DNA of 64,000 bases from Agelaius tricolor (GCA_023055355.1 JALJCS010000001.1:49419381-49483380); one strand, 5' to 3'; counted from the stretch's first letter, positions 1 to 14,000 are shown. Notes: a model not told the origin generated them from the letters alone. A program made the numbers and translations.

Positions 1-1266
1 TTCTATCCTGCATGATAATGCTTTTGCACTTGGTAAAAAGCAGGCATTTACCCTGCATGTAGCCATATTGTGACAGGAAATTTTCTTAAACTGTATTTTC
101 TTCTACTTTTCCACAAGATACTCCAAGGGAAAAACACATTCTCTTATGCTAGTATTTCACATGATAATATCTCTAAGTTTCTGTGAAATGGAGGCAGGAC
201 AAACCTTCCCTACAGTTTACCCCATATATCCCATGATTTCTGTGATTAACCCTCTAATGGGGACATCCTGACAAGAGACCTCAGGGAACTCCAATTACAC
301 TTTGCAGGGAGAACACTTTGCTGTGGAGGATGCAGGATCCTGAGAGAGCCCTCTAGAAGTGCCTTTGTCCTGATCTCACTTGGCAGTGCAATAGACTGTG
401 CCAGTGCTCCGTGTCCTCAGGGCACCTCGTGGTGTGAGAACCAGCTCCCTCCATCCTTGCTCATCCTCTCTCCTGGGAGATTTCAGATCCCTGACCTCAT
501 CAACACAGGATTTATTTCCATTGTTTCTTTTACTTCTCTGTAGTTTGGTAAAAGCATGTACCTGTAGAAACAATTTTTTTTTAATTATTTTGGGCAGGTT
601 CCATTTTTTCAATTCTCTAGCAACAGAGCAGACAGTGTTATGAGCTTCTCTTGCTGCTGGGTGTGCAGGCATGGCTGTAAAGCAGGTGGAAATTCTGAGA
701 ATACAAATGCTGATTATATTTGAGGTGCTTATGGAAAAATCCAAGTGAGTACCTCATACTCTGAAATATTCTGTTTCAGTCAATATTTGCCATGCTTGAA
801 TTGGTCATTCCTTGGCATACTGCTCTTTAGCTGTATCATTTAATTGTCATTTCATAGAAAAATGTCAAGCTGGCTGACTGGAAATCTTTGCTGTAATATA
901 AACACAAAGGGAAGATCAGTAGACAACAGGGGAGCAGATACCAAATTCATTGCTTCTGGCTGGGCTAGAACTGGTGAGGTGAAGAGTTACTTCCACTGGG
1001 ATTGGGAAATTCCTACCCTGCCACAGATGATTGCTTTGCTCATGATCACAAAGATTAACCCATGAAAACAAACTGATATCCTGCTTTCTGGTTAAGGTGA
1101 AAAGTTTCATTGATCTCATGGGACTTGGCACTGCTTCAGATGTGCAACATCTGGTCTATAAGAAATTGGGACAAGTGCATGTGAAACAGATACAATGTGA
1201 ACAACAATAAATACAGAATAAAGCTAAAACCAGCACTTTGTTTAAAGTATTACAGGTTTAAGTGTT
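1..1266. other. Unique AT-rich non-coding DNA
   Basis: No gene, RNA gene or recognisable repeat is visible. The small open stretches on both strands (for example about 376-744 minus and 398-643 plus) overlap one another, lack domains or credible splice context, and look like chance. The block ends at the 6-base target-site duplication of the LTR that follows. Confidence 0.6.
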
Positions 1267-1272
1267 GATCCA
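1267..1272. repeat. Left target-site duplication of solo LTR (gatcca)
   Basis: The six bases gatcca directly precede the LTR boundary and recur directly after its other end at 1700-1705. A 6-bp duplication is typical of class II (ERVK/beta-like) retroviral integrases. The match can be extended by one base (gatccat); 6 bp is preferred because the second family member at 34609 fixes the LTR terminus. Confidence 0.8.
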
Positions 1273-1699
1273 TATTGTAAATGCAGGGCGCTCCATCAAA
1301 GGCAGCAATGATGCATCTGACTCCATGTTCTCAGAAGGCTAATTTATTACTTTATTATGCTATATTATATTAAAGAATACTATACTATACTATAGAATAC
1401 ATAAAAGATACTTACTCAATGCTAAAAAGACAATAATGAAAATTCGTGACTCTTTCCAGAGTCCCGACACAGCTTGGCCCTGATTGGCCAATGAGTGAAA
1501 ACAACTCACACCAGAATCCAATGGAACAATCACCTGTGGGTAAACAATCTCCAAACACATTTCACATGAGCACAACACAGGAGAAGCAAATGAGATAAGA
1601 ATTGTTTTCCTTTTCTCTGAGGCCTCTCTCGCTGCCTTTCAGCTTCCCAGGAGAAAAAGCCTGGGTGAAGGAATCTTTTTGGAGAATGTGAATGCCACA
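1273..1699 (-). mobile_element. Solo LTR of a passerine-type class II endogenous retrovirus (copy 1)
   Basis: This is a complete 427-bp LTR read on the minus strand. It starts TGTGGCATTC (at 1699) and ends CAATA (at 1273). Visible parts in sense order are a U3 with a palindromic CCAAT motif (attggccaat, 1483-1492), an AT-rich stretch with ACTAT-type repeats (about 1370-1400), polyadenylation signals (AATAAA on the minus strand at 1351-1356, also 1343-1348), and a short U5. It is flanked directly by the same 6 bases on both sides with no gag, pol or env sequence beside it, so it is a recombined solo LTR. It shares the 16-base word ggagattgtttaccca (minus strand, 1537-1552) and overall order with the copy at 34609-35028. 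It resembles a family common in songbird genomes, from memory; I cannot give an exact library name. Confidence 0.85.
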
Positions 1700-1705
1700 G
1701 ATCCA
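1700..1705. repeat. Right target-site duplication of solo LTR (gatcca)
   Basis: Exact copy of the six bases at 1267-1272, directly abutting the LTR start. Confidence 0.8.
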
Positions 1706-4099
1706 TGCATCAGCATCTTCTTTTGTTACTGACTGTTGTGCAGAACTGGGAGCTCCAGAACAGTGTTCATATTCTTTTCTGAAAGTGTCTTCCAAACTAA
1801 CTTGAATTCAGCTCTGTCTTCCCTCTCCTTCCTTCCTCAAGCGTTCCCTTGCCATGCATTTATTGAATTTTTAAGTCACTACAGTTTCTATTGGTCTTTG
1901 AGGGAAAAAAAAATGCAGCACCCACATATGGGTTTGAACATTCTGTTTTGTAGGGCTTCATTTTTTAGGGATGTGAGTGACAGTTTTAAAGTTTCTCTTG
2001 TGGGGCTGTTGAAGTCTTTTTCTACCTTCATGAGAATATTCCTCTTTTCATGTTTTTGAAATGGAATTTTCATTTTCATTTCTATTGCTTGAGGAAAATT
2101 AAATGGAGCACCAGGGAAGGTGACTTTCCTCATTCAGATTGGATTGGTCTGGTTTCTCATTAAAAAAAAAAAAAAAAAAAAAAAAGATGAAAAAGGATAA
2201 AAAGATGAAGCACTTGACAGTGCAGCCATATCAATCTTAGCTGATCTTAACTTTTGGGGGAATTAGGGTTTCTGAGTTAGTCTTTCATCAGGCTGTCAGG
2301 ACATTTATTTTCTTTATAAACTATAGGTCCTCTTTGCATTTTTGTGGCATCTTCAATCCCGACGGACTGACAGCACTCACCTTCTATCCATCTGCTCTGG
2401 CTTCGCCCTCTGTTGAGGTACAGCTGCCACAGTCTCTGGAGCACAAATTGGATATGTGTTTAATTGTCTATAACAACCCTGTCCCAGAGTGAAGGACAGA
2501 AGCAAAGCAGAATCCAGCAGAAACAGCAGGGGACCTTCACATAAAAGTGTAGCTAAAAAATGAATATTCAACTGAAATAATTTTCTGACAATAAATTTCA
2601 CTTCATCTCATTGCTTACCTGGTTCAAACCTGTTTGTATTACAGGCATAATGTGGAAGGTATCTGATTTGCCTGTCATACCCTATAGCTAGTATATTGAT
2701 CAAAACCCACAAATTTCCAGTTTTTTCTGAATTTATCTAGGTAGTACATGCTTTCTAACTCTCAGAGGTGCTCAATGTCCTTGCAAAAAAATCAGTGGCT
2801 ATTGATGGAGCCTCATTCACATACTCATCCTGCTGAAGCCCAGGCTCCCTAGACAGCCCAAGTCAGGAGCATGGAATGAATTCCTTCTCCAGGAAAGTTT
2901 GATCATAACAGTAGTACCCTACTAATGCACAATGAATACGAAGTCAGGAAATTGGACAGGATCACAACAGCCTCCTCTAGCTAAAAAGGCAGTTCAGCAC
3001 CTGAGATAAGCACAGGCATTCAGGGTTTACAGCTGCTATAAACAGTGGCATTTCTAATGGTGGAATAGCAACAGTGCTTTAATTCAGCAACTGGATGGTC
3101 AGTGATATAATTTTATGTGGCTTCCACATTGTTGTCTGCAAGAAAACAGGACAGCCAGCACAGCAGCCCAGAAGCAACGCTTCAATGTCCCTACTTCTGT
3201 TGGGAAGAGGCTATTTTGGTGGTGAAGGGAAGAAAGCAGAGCAGCAGCATGCTGGCAAGCATGAGCAGGGGTCCTTGGTGAGCAGCCCCAGAGGAAATAC
3301 CTTGTTACATGGGAGATTTTCAGCCCCAGTTTGCTGAAATTTTAGGGAAGGATATTTAGCTAGTGAAAAAGAGTTTGAAGACAGAAATTTGTTGAAGTCA
3401 GTGAAATGCTGTTTAAGGCAGATGAAACTAGTGAGGTACACAGCTTTTCAAGAGTCCTGCTTTCACCAAAGTTTTTCTGATTTAATGATCTGCTGCATCT
3501 CTAAGCTGAGACCGTGTGTGGCAGTGCATGGTCTAGAGTTATCTTTAGCAAGGGCCATTTTCCTAATCATCCCTGGGCATCATTTATAGGTGAGTCAGTC
3601 TGCCAAGGAGATTTGGTATTCATGGTAGCAATCCCCCTTTCTACCTTGCAGCGGTCTCAAAGGACTCATTTGAGCATGTCTATCACATACAATTATGTAG
3701 TAACCCTGTTAATTAATTAATATTAACTTCTAACTGTTATGGAATTAATTGCATTTGGAAGAATATAAAAAATTAGTAAATAACCTCAAAATGTTGAGTC
3801 CTATTTGGCAAGATAATACAGCTCATCCTGCCCAATTACAATGATAAGATTTTAAACTAATTGAACTCACACTGTGCCTCCATTACCTGACATTCAGCAG
3901 CACACAGAGAAGATTAAAGGGATTCAGGGGATGGTGTGTTTATAAAACCAGGAATAGTCACTTCTGATTCTTATTTAAGCATAAATGAATTTTAATTCAC
4001 AACTTAACATTACTTTTAATGGAGTTTGCTATAGAAATTAGCATGTTGAGAAGTTTGGGGCTTTTGCTAGTGTTTCAGGTTAAAATTAGTGACCTGGGA
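1706..4099. other. Unique non-coding DNA with a poly(A) tract
   Basis: No supported gene. It contains the poly(A) run at 2162-2185 and short AT words such as taattaattaat near 3712-3722. Open stretches in this span are short and overlapping on both strands. Confidence 0.55.
2162..2185 (+). repeat. Poly(A) run, 24 bases
   Basis: Twenty-four uninterrupted A residues, followed by an A-rich imperfect stretch (gatgaaaaaggataaaaag). No SINE, LINE or processed gene body is recognisable immediately upstream, so it may be a simple slippage tract rather than a retrotransposed tail. Confidence 0.9.
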
Positions 4100-4420
4100 T
4101 GCTCAGGACCTCATTACACAATGGCAGGTGCATACCCTGCAATCAGCTGCTCACCACAGCACCATAGGAGCAGAGGGCTTGCCAAACTGTATTAAATCCT
4201 TTGTTCATCTAACTTGACATTTTGCCTTCTGCACTGATATTCTTGAGGAAGGTGGAAGGCTCCCATAATGCCAATTACCTATCCAATAATGCTGTGTGGT
4301 GTACAGGGATGAAACATCCTTCCAGAGCCCTGCAGGCAATTAGCATACATCCAGAAGAGTGATATTCAATTACCCTTATTATTTCAGCATACCAAGTAGC
4401 AAGAGGTGGTTAATGATTGC
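4100..4420. promoter_or_regulatory. Candidate conserved non-coding element (composition only)
   Basis: This stretch is complex, non-repetitive and rich in homeodomain-type ATTA/TAAT words: ccaattacc near 4270, gcaattagc near 4337 and tcaattaccc near 4366. It also has bHLH-like cagctg near 4144. Such composition is typical of developmental enhancers in vertebrate gene deserts. No alignment was possible, so the call is inference. Confidence 0.22.
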
Positions 4421-6114
4421 ACAAAATTATCTAGCCTTTTAGGAAACTATATTCAAAGTTACTGGAACACTGCATATCAGCAAGACCCATATGAGGCCCA
4501 CTAACAGCAGTAAAGCTGATGAAAGGCCAGTGATAGATTATTCACTTGCATGGTAAAATTGGTATTTTTAAGCCTCTTATTGATACCCACAGAATTAGCC
4601 CTGGGGGACATTTTACAGGATGAAAATTTTCACCCAGAAGCAAATCTATTACTCTCCCCAGCTGAAGCTCAAGGCTTTTTGTTCACTATGCAGAACTGGC
4701 TATTTCTCAGAGAAAGTTTTGGGCTGCTGAGCTCTCAGATTCTCTTGCAGCACTTTGGACTCAGAAGTTGATGGTGACCATATCCATGGTACCCTGACAT
4801 CTTCTGCCACAGCAAAACAAAAGATTGAAAACTGAGTTATCTTTCAACCACTCATTCTAAAAACTTTGCAGTAGAGTTTGCACTTGAATGGGTATTTCTG
4901 TTGTCATGCAAAAATGGGGTCAAAGACACCAAGGTCTATGTAAGTTGTGTAGGAAGACAGTATAAACCCATTCCCATACCATAACAGACCATGCAAGAAG
5001 AGGGGTGGTAAATAACAACTGCTGTGAGAAATTATACATCTGATACCTATTTTTACCAGAAAGGTCTGGGCTGGTGACTTTATGTCCTTCAGAGAAAGCA
5101 CAAGTGAGATGACGATGAAATGCATCTGCATTTTTTATAGTACCAAACAAGTGTGGAACTTTGTCAAACTGGTGTTATAAGTGGGCTGCAGGTGAAATTT
5201 CCCAAGAACTTCAGTCTCTGAGGGATGTGTACTCTGATTAAGATGTATTGAATCATTACTTATTCAGTAAGAGGCAGTTAAGTTCTTCCTGCTAAAAATT
5301 CAAGCAAAAAGCATTGTCTTTAAGGCTTAAAGAAATTATCTTCCTTTTAAGTGAAAAGCTGTCTGCTAAAACCAAGGGTGGGTTGATGGGTGCCTCTTAC
5401 AGCTTCAAACCATCATCCAAGTTCATAGAGAGTCAGGATCCCAGTTAAAATGCAGTCTCATGCCTTTTACCAGTACTGATTGGATCAAATGCATATTCTG
5501 TAAATACATATCTGTCCACTGATGCTCATGGCTTTGCCTCAGTGAATATCAGGACTGATTCTGACCTGTTTCACACTTAACTAAGAAACGATTTAATTCC
5601 AAAGCCTTTATAGAAAAAGACTATTTGTCTAAATATACTTTTTAAATGGACTTGTTAGGAAATGGGAATTTTAGTCTCTGTTTTGGGCATAGTCTTGGGA
5701 TTCACAAAGAGGACATCAGGATTTATATTCCCCAATGACAGACCTACTGCTTATGGCAGATAAAACCCAGCTGCCTCCTCATGGGTCACAGTGAGCACAT
5801 GGAAACAAAATACTGCTTTGCCAAGCTTACTTGATTATTTGAAAATTCGTTTCCCTAATATCTCTGTTTCCTGTAGCAGATGATAGGAAAAAGTGAGACT
5901 AATCAGCTAAAATGTTTTCTTTTCCACATGAGGATTAAAATTTCATGGTGTGCTTTCAATTCAAATATTCTTGGACAACTACAACTGTATCTTATTGAAT
6001 AAAATGGGTGTAAACTAGAAAAACGTATGGGTTTACTTCTCTCGTTAATCAGAAGAATAAATTGCATTAAGATGTTGATGTTTTCCTAGAACAGAAAACA
6101 AATGATTCTGTGAA
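4421..6114. other. Unique non-coding DNA
   Basis: No gene, RNA or repeat recognised. Two overlapping minus-strand open stretches at about 4904-5150 are in different frames of the same bases and show no family features. Confidence 0.55.
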
Positions 6115-6350
6115 TGACAAATAGGAAGTAACACCAAACTGCTGCAAGTTTTTTAGCAGAGGCTGCCAAGAGCTGCAAACATGGGAGGTAAATGAATAAT
6201 CACCGACAGAGCAGAACAGCCATCAGACATAATGATGGAAAACCTCCTTTCACACTCACAGACGTCAAGATTTCTGTGCAATTAAAACTTGGCAGAAGCA
6301 AACAATTGGCTGTAAAACAAGACAAAGAGCTATGAAAAGAACCAGGCTTT
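6115..6350. promoter_or_regulatory. Candidate conserved non-coding element (composition only)
   Basis: Non-repetitive sequence with a mix of purine-rich and ATTA-type words (catcagacataatgatgg near 6222, gcaattaaaac near 6278, aacaattggctg near 6301). It differs from the plainer AT-rich flanks. Conservation is not shown; this is a pattern-based guess. Confidence 0.2.
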
Positions 6351-9300
6351 TTGCTTCAAGTGAGTGGACTGTGAATGAATTCAGTTGCTCGGCTTGAAAA
6401 AGGGAGCAAACCAAAGCATATGCTTTTACACCCTTCAAAAAAACTCAGTGTAAGGAAAAAAATCAACTATTTGATAAATCAAACAATAGCTACCCAAAAC
6501 ATTAATTTCCTTCATTTCTTTTGAAACAGAGCAAATAATGCCTCTCAAAAGTGTCTTTAGATTTGTGTCCCTCTTGAAGACTGCAGAGGAGTGAGGGCCA
6601 GGGTTTGTATTCCTAACTGATGAAGAGCCAGAGCAGGATAAAGGGGGATCACCAAGTGTCTCCTTCAGTGGCACCTACTTTGTTCTGGTGGAGTGCTATT
6701 GATTTCTTAAGCATCTCTCACACAAGTGAGATGAGAGTTGTTTCGTGTCCTTTGTGGCTCAAAATTCTTTAAGCACTATTTGACTATTTTATTGTGAGCT
6801 GCTTCTACTTCCTGAAGGAAGCTGCCAAAGAAGATGGAGGATGTTATGTGGGTGGCACCTGGTAGGAGACACTGACTGAAGAAAGGGCAATGTAGAAAGA
6901 GAGGAAGGGTGCTGGAAACAGAGAGCAAATGATTTTCTCAGTCTCACAGAGTAAAACCAAGGTAATGGGACTTGGCATGGTGATTTCCTTGTGAATGCTT
7001 TTCTTTCTGTCTGGGCTTGTGAGTTTGAGATACAAAACTTGAAATTTGTCTGGCTTTGTTTTTGTTCCCATTCTAAATTTCTGGTAAATTCTATCATCTG
7101 GTAAATTCTAATTTCCATGTCCTAATTCCCTCCACCAAGTGGATAACAGTATTTCATTGATCATCATCTTTAAATGACTTCAGCCAATCATGCTGAGAAT
7201 GTTAGGCAAATAAAATACATCTATCTCACCACTGAGCAAGAGGGTTCAGGGCTGTATTTTTCTGTGCTCTTGATAGTTTTATTTTTATTATTAGGAAAGA
7301 AGATAGACTTTTAATTGAAGTCCTTTGCATAGAAATGAGAATACCTAGAATTTTAGAAGAGAAGAAAATAAATTAAATAGTACCTTTCAGAAAAATTTTC
7401 TGATTTTGGCCATTCCAAGTGAAAAGACAGTACTGTCAGTCTTCTAACTTTTAATGAAAAATTTCAGGTTACTTGAAATTTCAGAGTTAAAACTTATCAG
7501 CATAAATCTCCTGAAATACTATGGAAAATGTAATTTTTTTACCATTCTTCACCACTGCTTTTTAGCTGTATTTTAATAGCAAGGTGAAAAGCAATTTATT
7601 GCCTTAGCAAAAATTACTTTTCTGGGTTGGTTGGTTTGGCTACTAGTGTTCAGTGAAGGAATTTCTAACATGAGTGGCTGGCCATTAGCACATTAAGGTA
7701 TTGCTGTGTGGGAAAGCAGTTCAACACTTGAGGGTTTTATTGAACTGGAACCACAATTAAAAATGGTATTGCAAGTTCACCTAGTTAAGTACATCATGCT
7801 GGAGCAGATAGGAGCACCTAGAAAGAAGGAAATTTGTCAGGAATGTGAAAAGATTAGATTATATTCTTTGCAGCAGAAAATTTGGGAAGTGAAAAAAAGA
7901 AAATAGAACACAAAATAAAATCCTGTCCCCTTACCTCAAGAGGGGGCCAATTTGATCAGTGCAGGATCAGATCCAAAGGCTCTCATGGATCTGGGCATCC
8001 TGCCACAGGGACATCAATCACCTTCCATCCTCCTCTGTTGCCAGAGACTTATATAAATACTGGTGAAAGTTAAACAGACAAATTAAAAAAGTAAGATTTC
8101 TTTGGAAAAAGTTTCTCTCTAGTTTCAGATTCTGTGAAGATTTTCAAAAGATAGGCTTTTAATTCATCACACCTTTTCTATCAGGCTACAGCAGGATCTT
8201 TCCAAGTGAATGCTTGGATTAATCAGGTATCATGAATAATTGGCCTGTCTTTGTTAAGTTTAAAATAGAAAAAAGAAAAACACAAAAGGGAAAGGCTAAG
8301 GCAGAAAAAACCCCTTAAATTCAGTAGAAATAAAATTCAAGAGGTATTGATGAGATTTTAAAGACTACCTGAATGTTAATAGTTTGGGCATCCTTGCAGC
8401 CAGATTGCTTTGTGGGTGCATTGAGGGATTATGCCAGGATTCATGAGAAGGACAACTAATTGTCCAAGCTCCCTGGCTCCCAGTACCTGTCCTACAAATG
8501 ATCACCCTGCCTTTTGCCAGTGCAATGACAGAGAAGGACCTGGTCCTTCCTCTCTCCCAGCTCACCAGAGTGACAGCTATGTCCGTCACCCTGGTATCCA
8601 GACAACATTTTAGGTGCTTCAAACACAGTTTGAAATTCAAATATTTTCTCTTGCTGCTTTTGTGCTAATTTAGGACCCCAAGTAAATACAAGTTCAGTTT
8701 CACTTGTTGAATTCTGCCTAAACCAGGCAGAAACATTTTTCTTCAGCTTTGCCAGAAAATGGCTTTTATCAACAAGCTTATGGGAAACATTTGCAGGTTG
8801 ACCTTGATTTTCTGCAGCTTTTTTCATTTTCATTCAGAAAGGCATTTAAAACTTTAGCAATTTTTTATAGCATTTGCATGCCCCAACTACAGAGACTTAG
8901 TGTCAACACACAAGCAACCTGCTGTCTTGGTCCCTTCCTGTGAAATGTGATTGTTCTTCTATTTTCACAGTATGTTTAACAGTATGAAAACTCTACACAA
9001 AATAAACTTCTTGTAGGCTCTGAGCTTCATTCTCTTATTGGAAAAATAATAGTGCAATTTCCCTGCTACATTTATAACACTTTCCTTGTTAAATATAAAT
9101 ATGTATGTATATTCAAACCCATATTTTCTATATATTTACATCGAATTTTTTACTTGTTGCTAATGGATCATGTAATTCCTTATTCTAGGTAATAATTCTA
9201 TTAGTAAAAGTACTTTGCAACTACTTTTTCTCTATCCATTTGTTCAAAGAAGCACAATAACTTGTCCTGCATCACTAGGTTACTAAACTACACTCACTAG

Positions 9301-11000
9301 AACCATAGGTGCTAGGGCACAGGGCTCCTGGAGATAAAAGGTTCCTCTGGTCTCCTCTGGTCTCCCTTCTAACAGGGAAACCTGAGAAGACAAAAATCAA
9401 GGAGGAGCTTCCTACTGTTATTTGCTATTTTGTCAATGATACCTGGCATGAACAAACAAACAACAACATAAAAAAAAATACAACACAAAAATACGAACGT
9501 AGCAATGTCTTTAAACATATCTTGGAACAGATCCTTCCTGATTGCTGTGGCAGATATCCCCAGTGACATCCCAAGAGAGAACAAATATTGCACAAGTAGT
9601 TTTTAAAGTTTTAGACTTCTTACAAATTTTAATCTTGTACAAGGCAATTCCTAGAATTAAGAGAAATTTGCCTGTGTCAGAGTTACCTCTGTGTGTCCTA
9701 GGAATGAAAGCAAAAATGCTGGGGCCAGAAACAAGGCTTGTGTTCATTAAAACTGAAAGCTACATCTCTTGTTTTCCTATGTGTTCTCACTTTCATGTGT
9801 GCTTATTCTTTTTCTTTTCTTAATCTCAGCCTCAGGTTTTCAGAGCTGTAGCAGCACCTGGTCTCACCTATGTTACCTGGTGCTCTCTCTCTGTCAGGCT
9901 TTTACATCATCCAGAAATCAAACAGTAGAAAAGTAATTTGGTATTTGAAGTTAAAATTGTTATTCATATCAATGGCTCAGAGACATTTGCTAATGAGATG
10001 TTGGTGCAAAGGATTTAAAAATTTTAGCTTCTGGCTTTTAACTCCAGAGGAACTGAGCAGCAGGTGATTTGGTGTTGTTTTTATCTCCTCTTGCTTTTGT
10101 GCATGCCAAAGTTTTTGAAACAAAGATCTCTTTAGCATTAATATACTCAAGAACTATGATGGCAGTCAGTTTGTCTCTCCCTAGTTGCTGGCTCACCACC
10201 ATGGAGAGCTCATGTCTAATCCAAGCAACATCAAGTGTCAGCACCATCAGTATCCCTGTTAAAGTCATCTTGCCCTCGTCATCTCTCGGATTCTGCATGA
10301 CCTAAATGTGCACTTGGCACTGTTGACTAGGTGGGCTATGCTGACACCCTGGGAGCCGGTCTGTGCAAAGGGTGACACTTTGTCCTGGTTACAGGGGTAG
10401 GGTGCCAGTTTAGCACTCTGTGGGTGTAACCAAACTGTGTATTGGACCCCCCTCCACACCATTTCTGAGGAACTGGAAATGATGCAGGAGCTGCCCAGTG
10501 CACACCCAGCACCTCAGGCTACAAACTGGATGTTAAATGAGATAAACAGAAAGAGGCAAACCCTGCAAGGCAGGCTAATGTTTCTTTTTCTTCACAAATA
10601 ACTCAGCTGTGATAACCCCCCAGTGGGGGAGCACCAGCACAGTCACACCCAGCCTGAGCGGCCACCTCTGCTAATGGGCTGTGGTGGACTCGGTGGCACC
10701 AGCAGAACAGGCAGCTGCAATGACTTAGAACATCAAGGACTCCCAAAATATCTCATGATTCAGGGTTACATTGTCCATTGTGATACTCCCTGCCCTGGGG
10801 GAGGTACTGAGCATTCCCACCTGAACCTTAGCATGTATAAATCTTTGTCTTGGGGACTCTGGACAGCACCATTTGATAGATCCAGAGGAGGAACAGAATT
10901 TCCCCAGGACTGTACCATGACTCTGACCAACAGATGCCAGATGTACTCTGACACTGGGGATTAAAAACAGTTTTCTCTGTGTTGTTATATTTGTTGTAGT
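6351..11000. other. Unique non-coding DNA with short local duplications
   Basis: No supported gene. There is a 13-base direct repeat of period 17 at 7081-7110 (ctggtaaattcta twice) and a 10-base repeat of tcctctggtc around 9345-9365. A polypyrimidine-AG acceptor-like site lies near 9830, but no convincing exon follows. Several open stretches occur on both strands with no recognisable domain. Confidence 0.5.
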
Positions 11001-14000
11001 CTCTTCAGCAAGTTGTAACTCTGAAGTGTGATCTGTCTTGGTGTGATCTCTCTTGGGGTTCAGTTCTCTGACCAGTTTACTTTTAGACAAGCCTAGTTCC
11101 CAAGTTCTGAGAGCAGTCCTTAGCTGACATTTTTAGGTGTTTTCTGACAGCCATGGTGTAATGGTTCCTGTGAAGATCAGTTTCCCTGTGGCATACACAA
11201 CATTCTCCTGCATTCCTGTCTCTGACTCCGTTTTTCAAAGGAAAGGTCTAAGTATTTTTCTGGTTTTTCCTTCACCCCACTTAAGTGCTGGACTAAAGGG
11301 AGAAGTGTTGTTTTCCTTATGGACTTCTTGGGTTGCTTATCTTATTATTTGAATGCATCTTTCATTTGATGTCATGACAACCAGGTAAAATGGACTGCTG
11401 TTGTCATGTTTGATTTACAGCCCGGATACTGAAGCAAAATGTAGCTGAAGTGACCAGAATAACTGGTGATCATTAAAGCCTGAGTGATGAGGGGCCCAAG
11501 GAGACAGCTGAAGGCTAGTTTCCAAGGGTCTCTAGCTCTCTCATGCTTTCTGCCCCTCCTCCTGCTGCAGTGCCACCCAGCAGCACCACTTTCCCCTCTT
11601 GTCTTTTACCTCTTGCTTTCCTCTGTCTGCTGCTAAAATCTCTCTCTTAAATTTAGTCTGGTCACAAAAGTGCACCATGTAACCTCATGTAAATGAAAGC
11701 ATTCCTTAGCCCATTCCTAATCCCACTGACTTCAGTAAGAGTAATAGCATTTGGCTTTATATATCAATAAACAGGGGGGAAAATGGTGGAGTTGGAAATA
11801 TATTTTGTATTTCATCTTGGCTGTGAAACAAATATGCATTTTCTGGTAGTCAATTCATATTATATGGACTACTAAAACAAGTGTATCAGATGACAAGACC
11901 TGTACACAGGCTCATATTTGTGGGCAATAAATCAGGCAGAGAGTGAAGAACTGTGTGTTGCTGTTTCAAGGGAACAATGATCATGCAGCCTCAGAGCTTG
12001 CTGTAGGATTAAATCCATAAGTTCTGGGAAAATAGACACTTTTTTTGTCCCAGAATTCATCTTTTTGTCTCATTATTTATTTGCAGTTTGCGTATGGGCA
12101 GACAATAAGGGAATAATGAACAGCACTGAGTTGCAAAGAGGAGCCTTCCAAACTGGGCTGTGTTACTGTGTGGATGTGACACATCAAGAAAAGCAAAACT
12201 TTGGTGTCTTGCTTGACCAGCTGTATCCCAAACAGAGGCCTGGATACAAACTCTGCAAGAGAGGTTTGGAAGAGCTGCAAGGGGAAGGTTCTTGCCTCAT
12301 TTGCCCTTTCACTGCAAGAGCTGGGATAGTGCACTAAGTGAACCCTGCATTTATACAGTGTTTAAAGGGAGAGTCAATGGTTACTTTTTAGTCCAACCTA
12401 AACTCAAAAGCTACTTCAATCTTTTGATAGTTACATTAAAAATATTAATGCAAAATTTTCTATATCCCTTAGTTAATATAAGTTTTTTAATAATTTACCA
12501 AACCTGTTAAATTCCCATGTTAGAGCCTCGACTTCTCATAGGAAGTGTGAAAAGGCACGACCAAGGTAGGGGCAGAACTGTAGGCCATGATGTCGTTAAT
12601 CATCAAAAGGGATTTTGCTCCCCTTCAGTCTTGCATGATTAAAATTTAATAGGAAGTATCTGTTCCCTAAATACATATTTTTCTTAAACAACTTTGGATA
12701 ATGATCACAGTGACCAAGGCAAACTTCAATATTGGATATCTGTCTATTCTGGTGTTCTCCAGTACAGAAAAGGAAAACCTCTCCTTCTGAAATGTTCAGT
12801 ACCAGTCACTTGGATATCTCAACACCAGCTGAAAATGCTTTGCTGGTGTTGCTTTCCCATCAGGTAGCCCTATAAAAATGTGGTTTGGCTGCATTTTGAG
12901 AATACTTATCAGGCATCCTAACACTTTCTTCCCACACTTACAACTCCAAAAAGACCTACTGTTTTCATGTTTTATTGCCCATGTAAAAAGAGCACTGTAT
13001 GTAATCAGTGGTATTGCATACAGCATAGATATACAGCCTGGGAATTTGCACTCCATTCAAACATAGGAATTCTCCATTTTAAAAAACAAATGTAGGTAGG
13101 TAAACAGCTCAACATGCAACTCAGAAAAGAGAATCTACTGCTTTGAGAAAGTGATTGGCAAGAGTAAATAAGAAGAGGGACGTGAGCAGAAGAAAAGCTA
13201 TTTTATTAGGGCTTGAAGGCAACATAAAGCAGGGATGTTGCTGAGCTTTATAGTGTTTAGTAGTTTATAATGAGACTGCATCCCTGAGTATTTCCAGGTG
13301 ACTCACCTCCCTTAACTTCCTTGGGATGTATTTGACCCCCACATGGAAGCCCTGGTGCTGTCTCTCCAAGTTCAACATGTTTCTTCTGTATGCCAAGGAA
13401 GATATCTTGTGCTTTCCTTTGCAGACCAACATTATTATCCATCCAAAGTCAACACCAGCCTCCGACAAGCAGTAGTGCAGCAAGATGGTCATTTTTCTTG
13501 ATACTGTTTAAATCTATAGAAATATTTTTCACTCCAGGAATTAAGCATTTGGCTATACTTTCAAGAAAGGGGAATGCTGGGCCAGATATTTGGTGGAAAC
13601 TGATTTAGGGAAGATGTGGATGAACTTAGCATCTTTGTAACTCAGATGCTTTCAGATAAGCTTTGATCTAGGCACTCAATCATGAAGTTCATTTTCCTGA
13701 GAGACTTCACAGAAATGAGTGTTATCTGCTTTTCTAAGGTCACATGGATGACTAGCATCAAACTTTAAAACATATTATCTTTACAACTCTAATTAAGAAA
13801 AAACACCTTAGGTTAATTGCTTACTTCCAGATATATTAACTGCTGTATCTATTTATATTTGAAAGATGATGATAGCAACAGGAAGGTCTAGAAGTAAAAG
13901 AAAAATTATAGAGGAAGTTTATACCAAAAATATTTGTATTCCTCTCATTCCCTCAGGAAGAAAGCTTAGATTGCAAATATAGGTACTAGATAAACTGACA

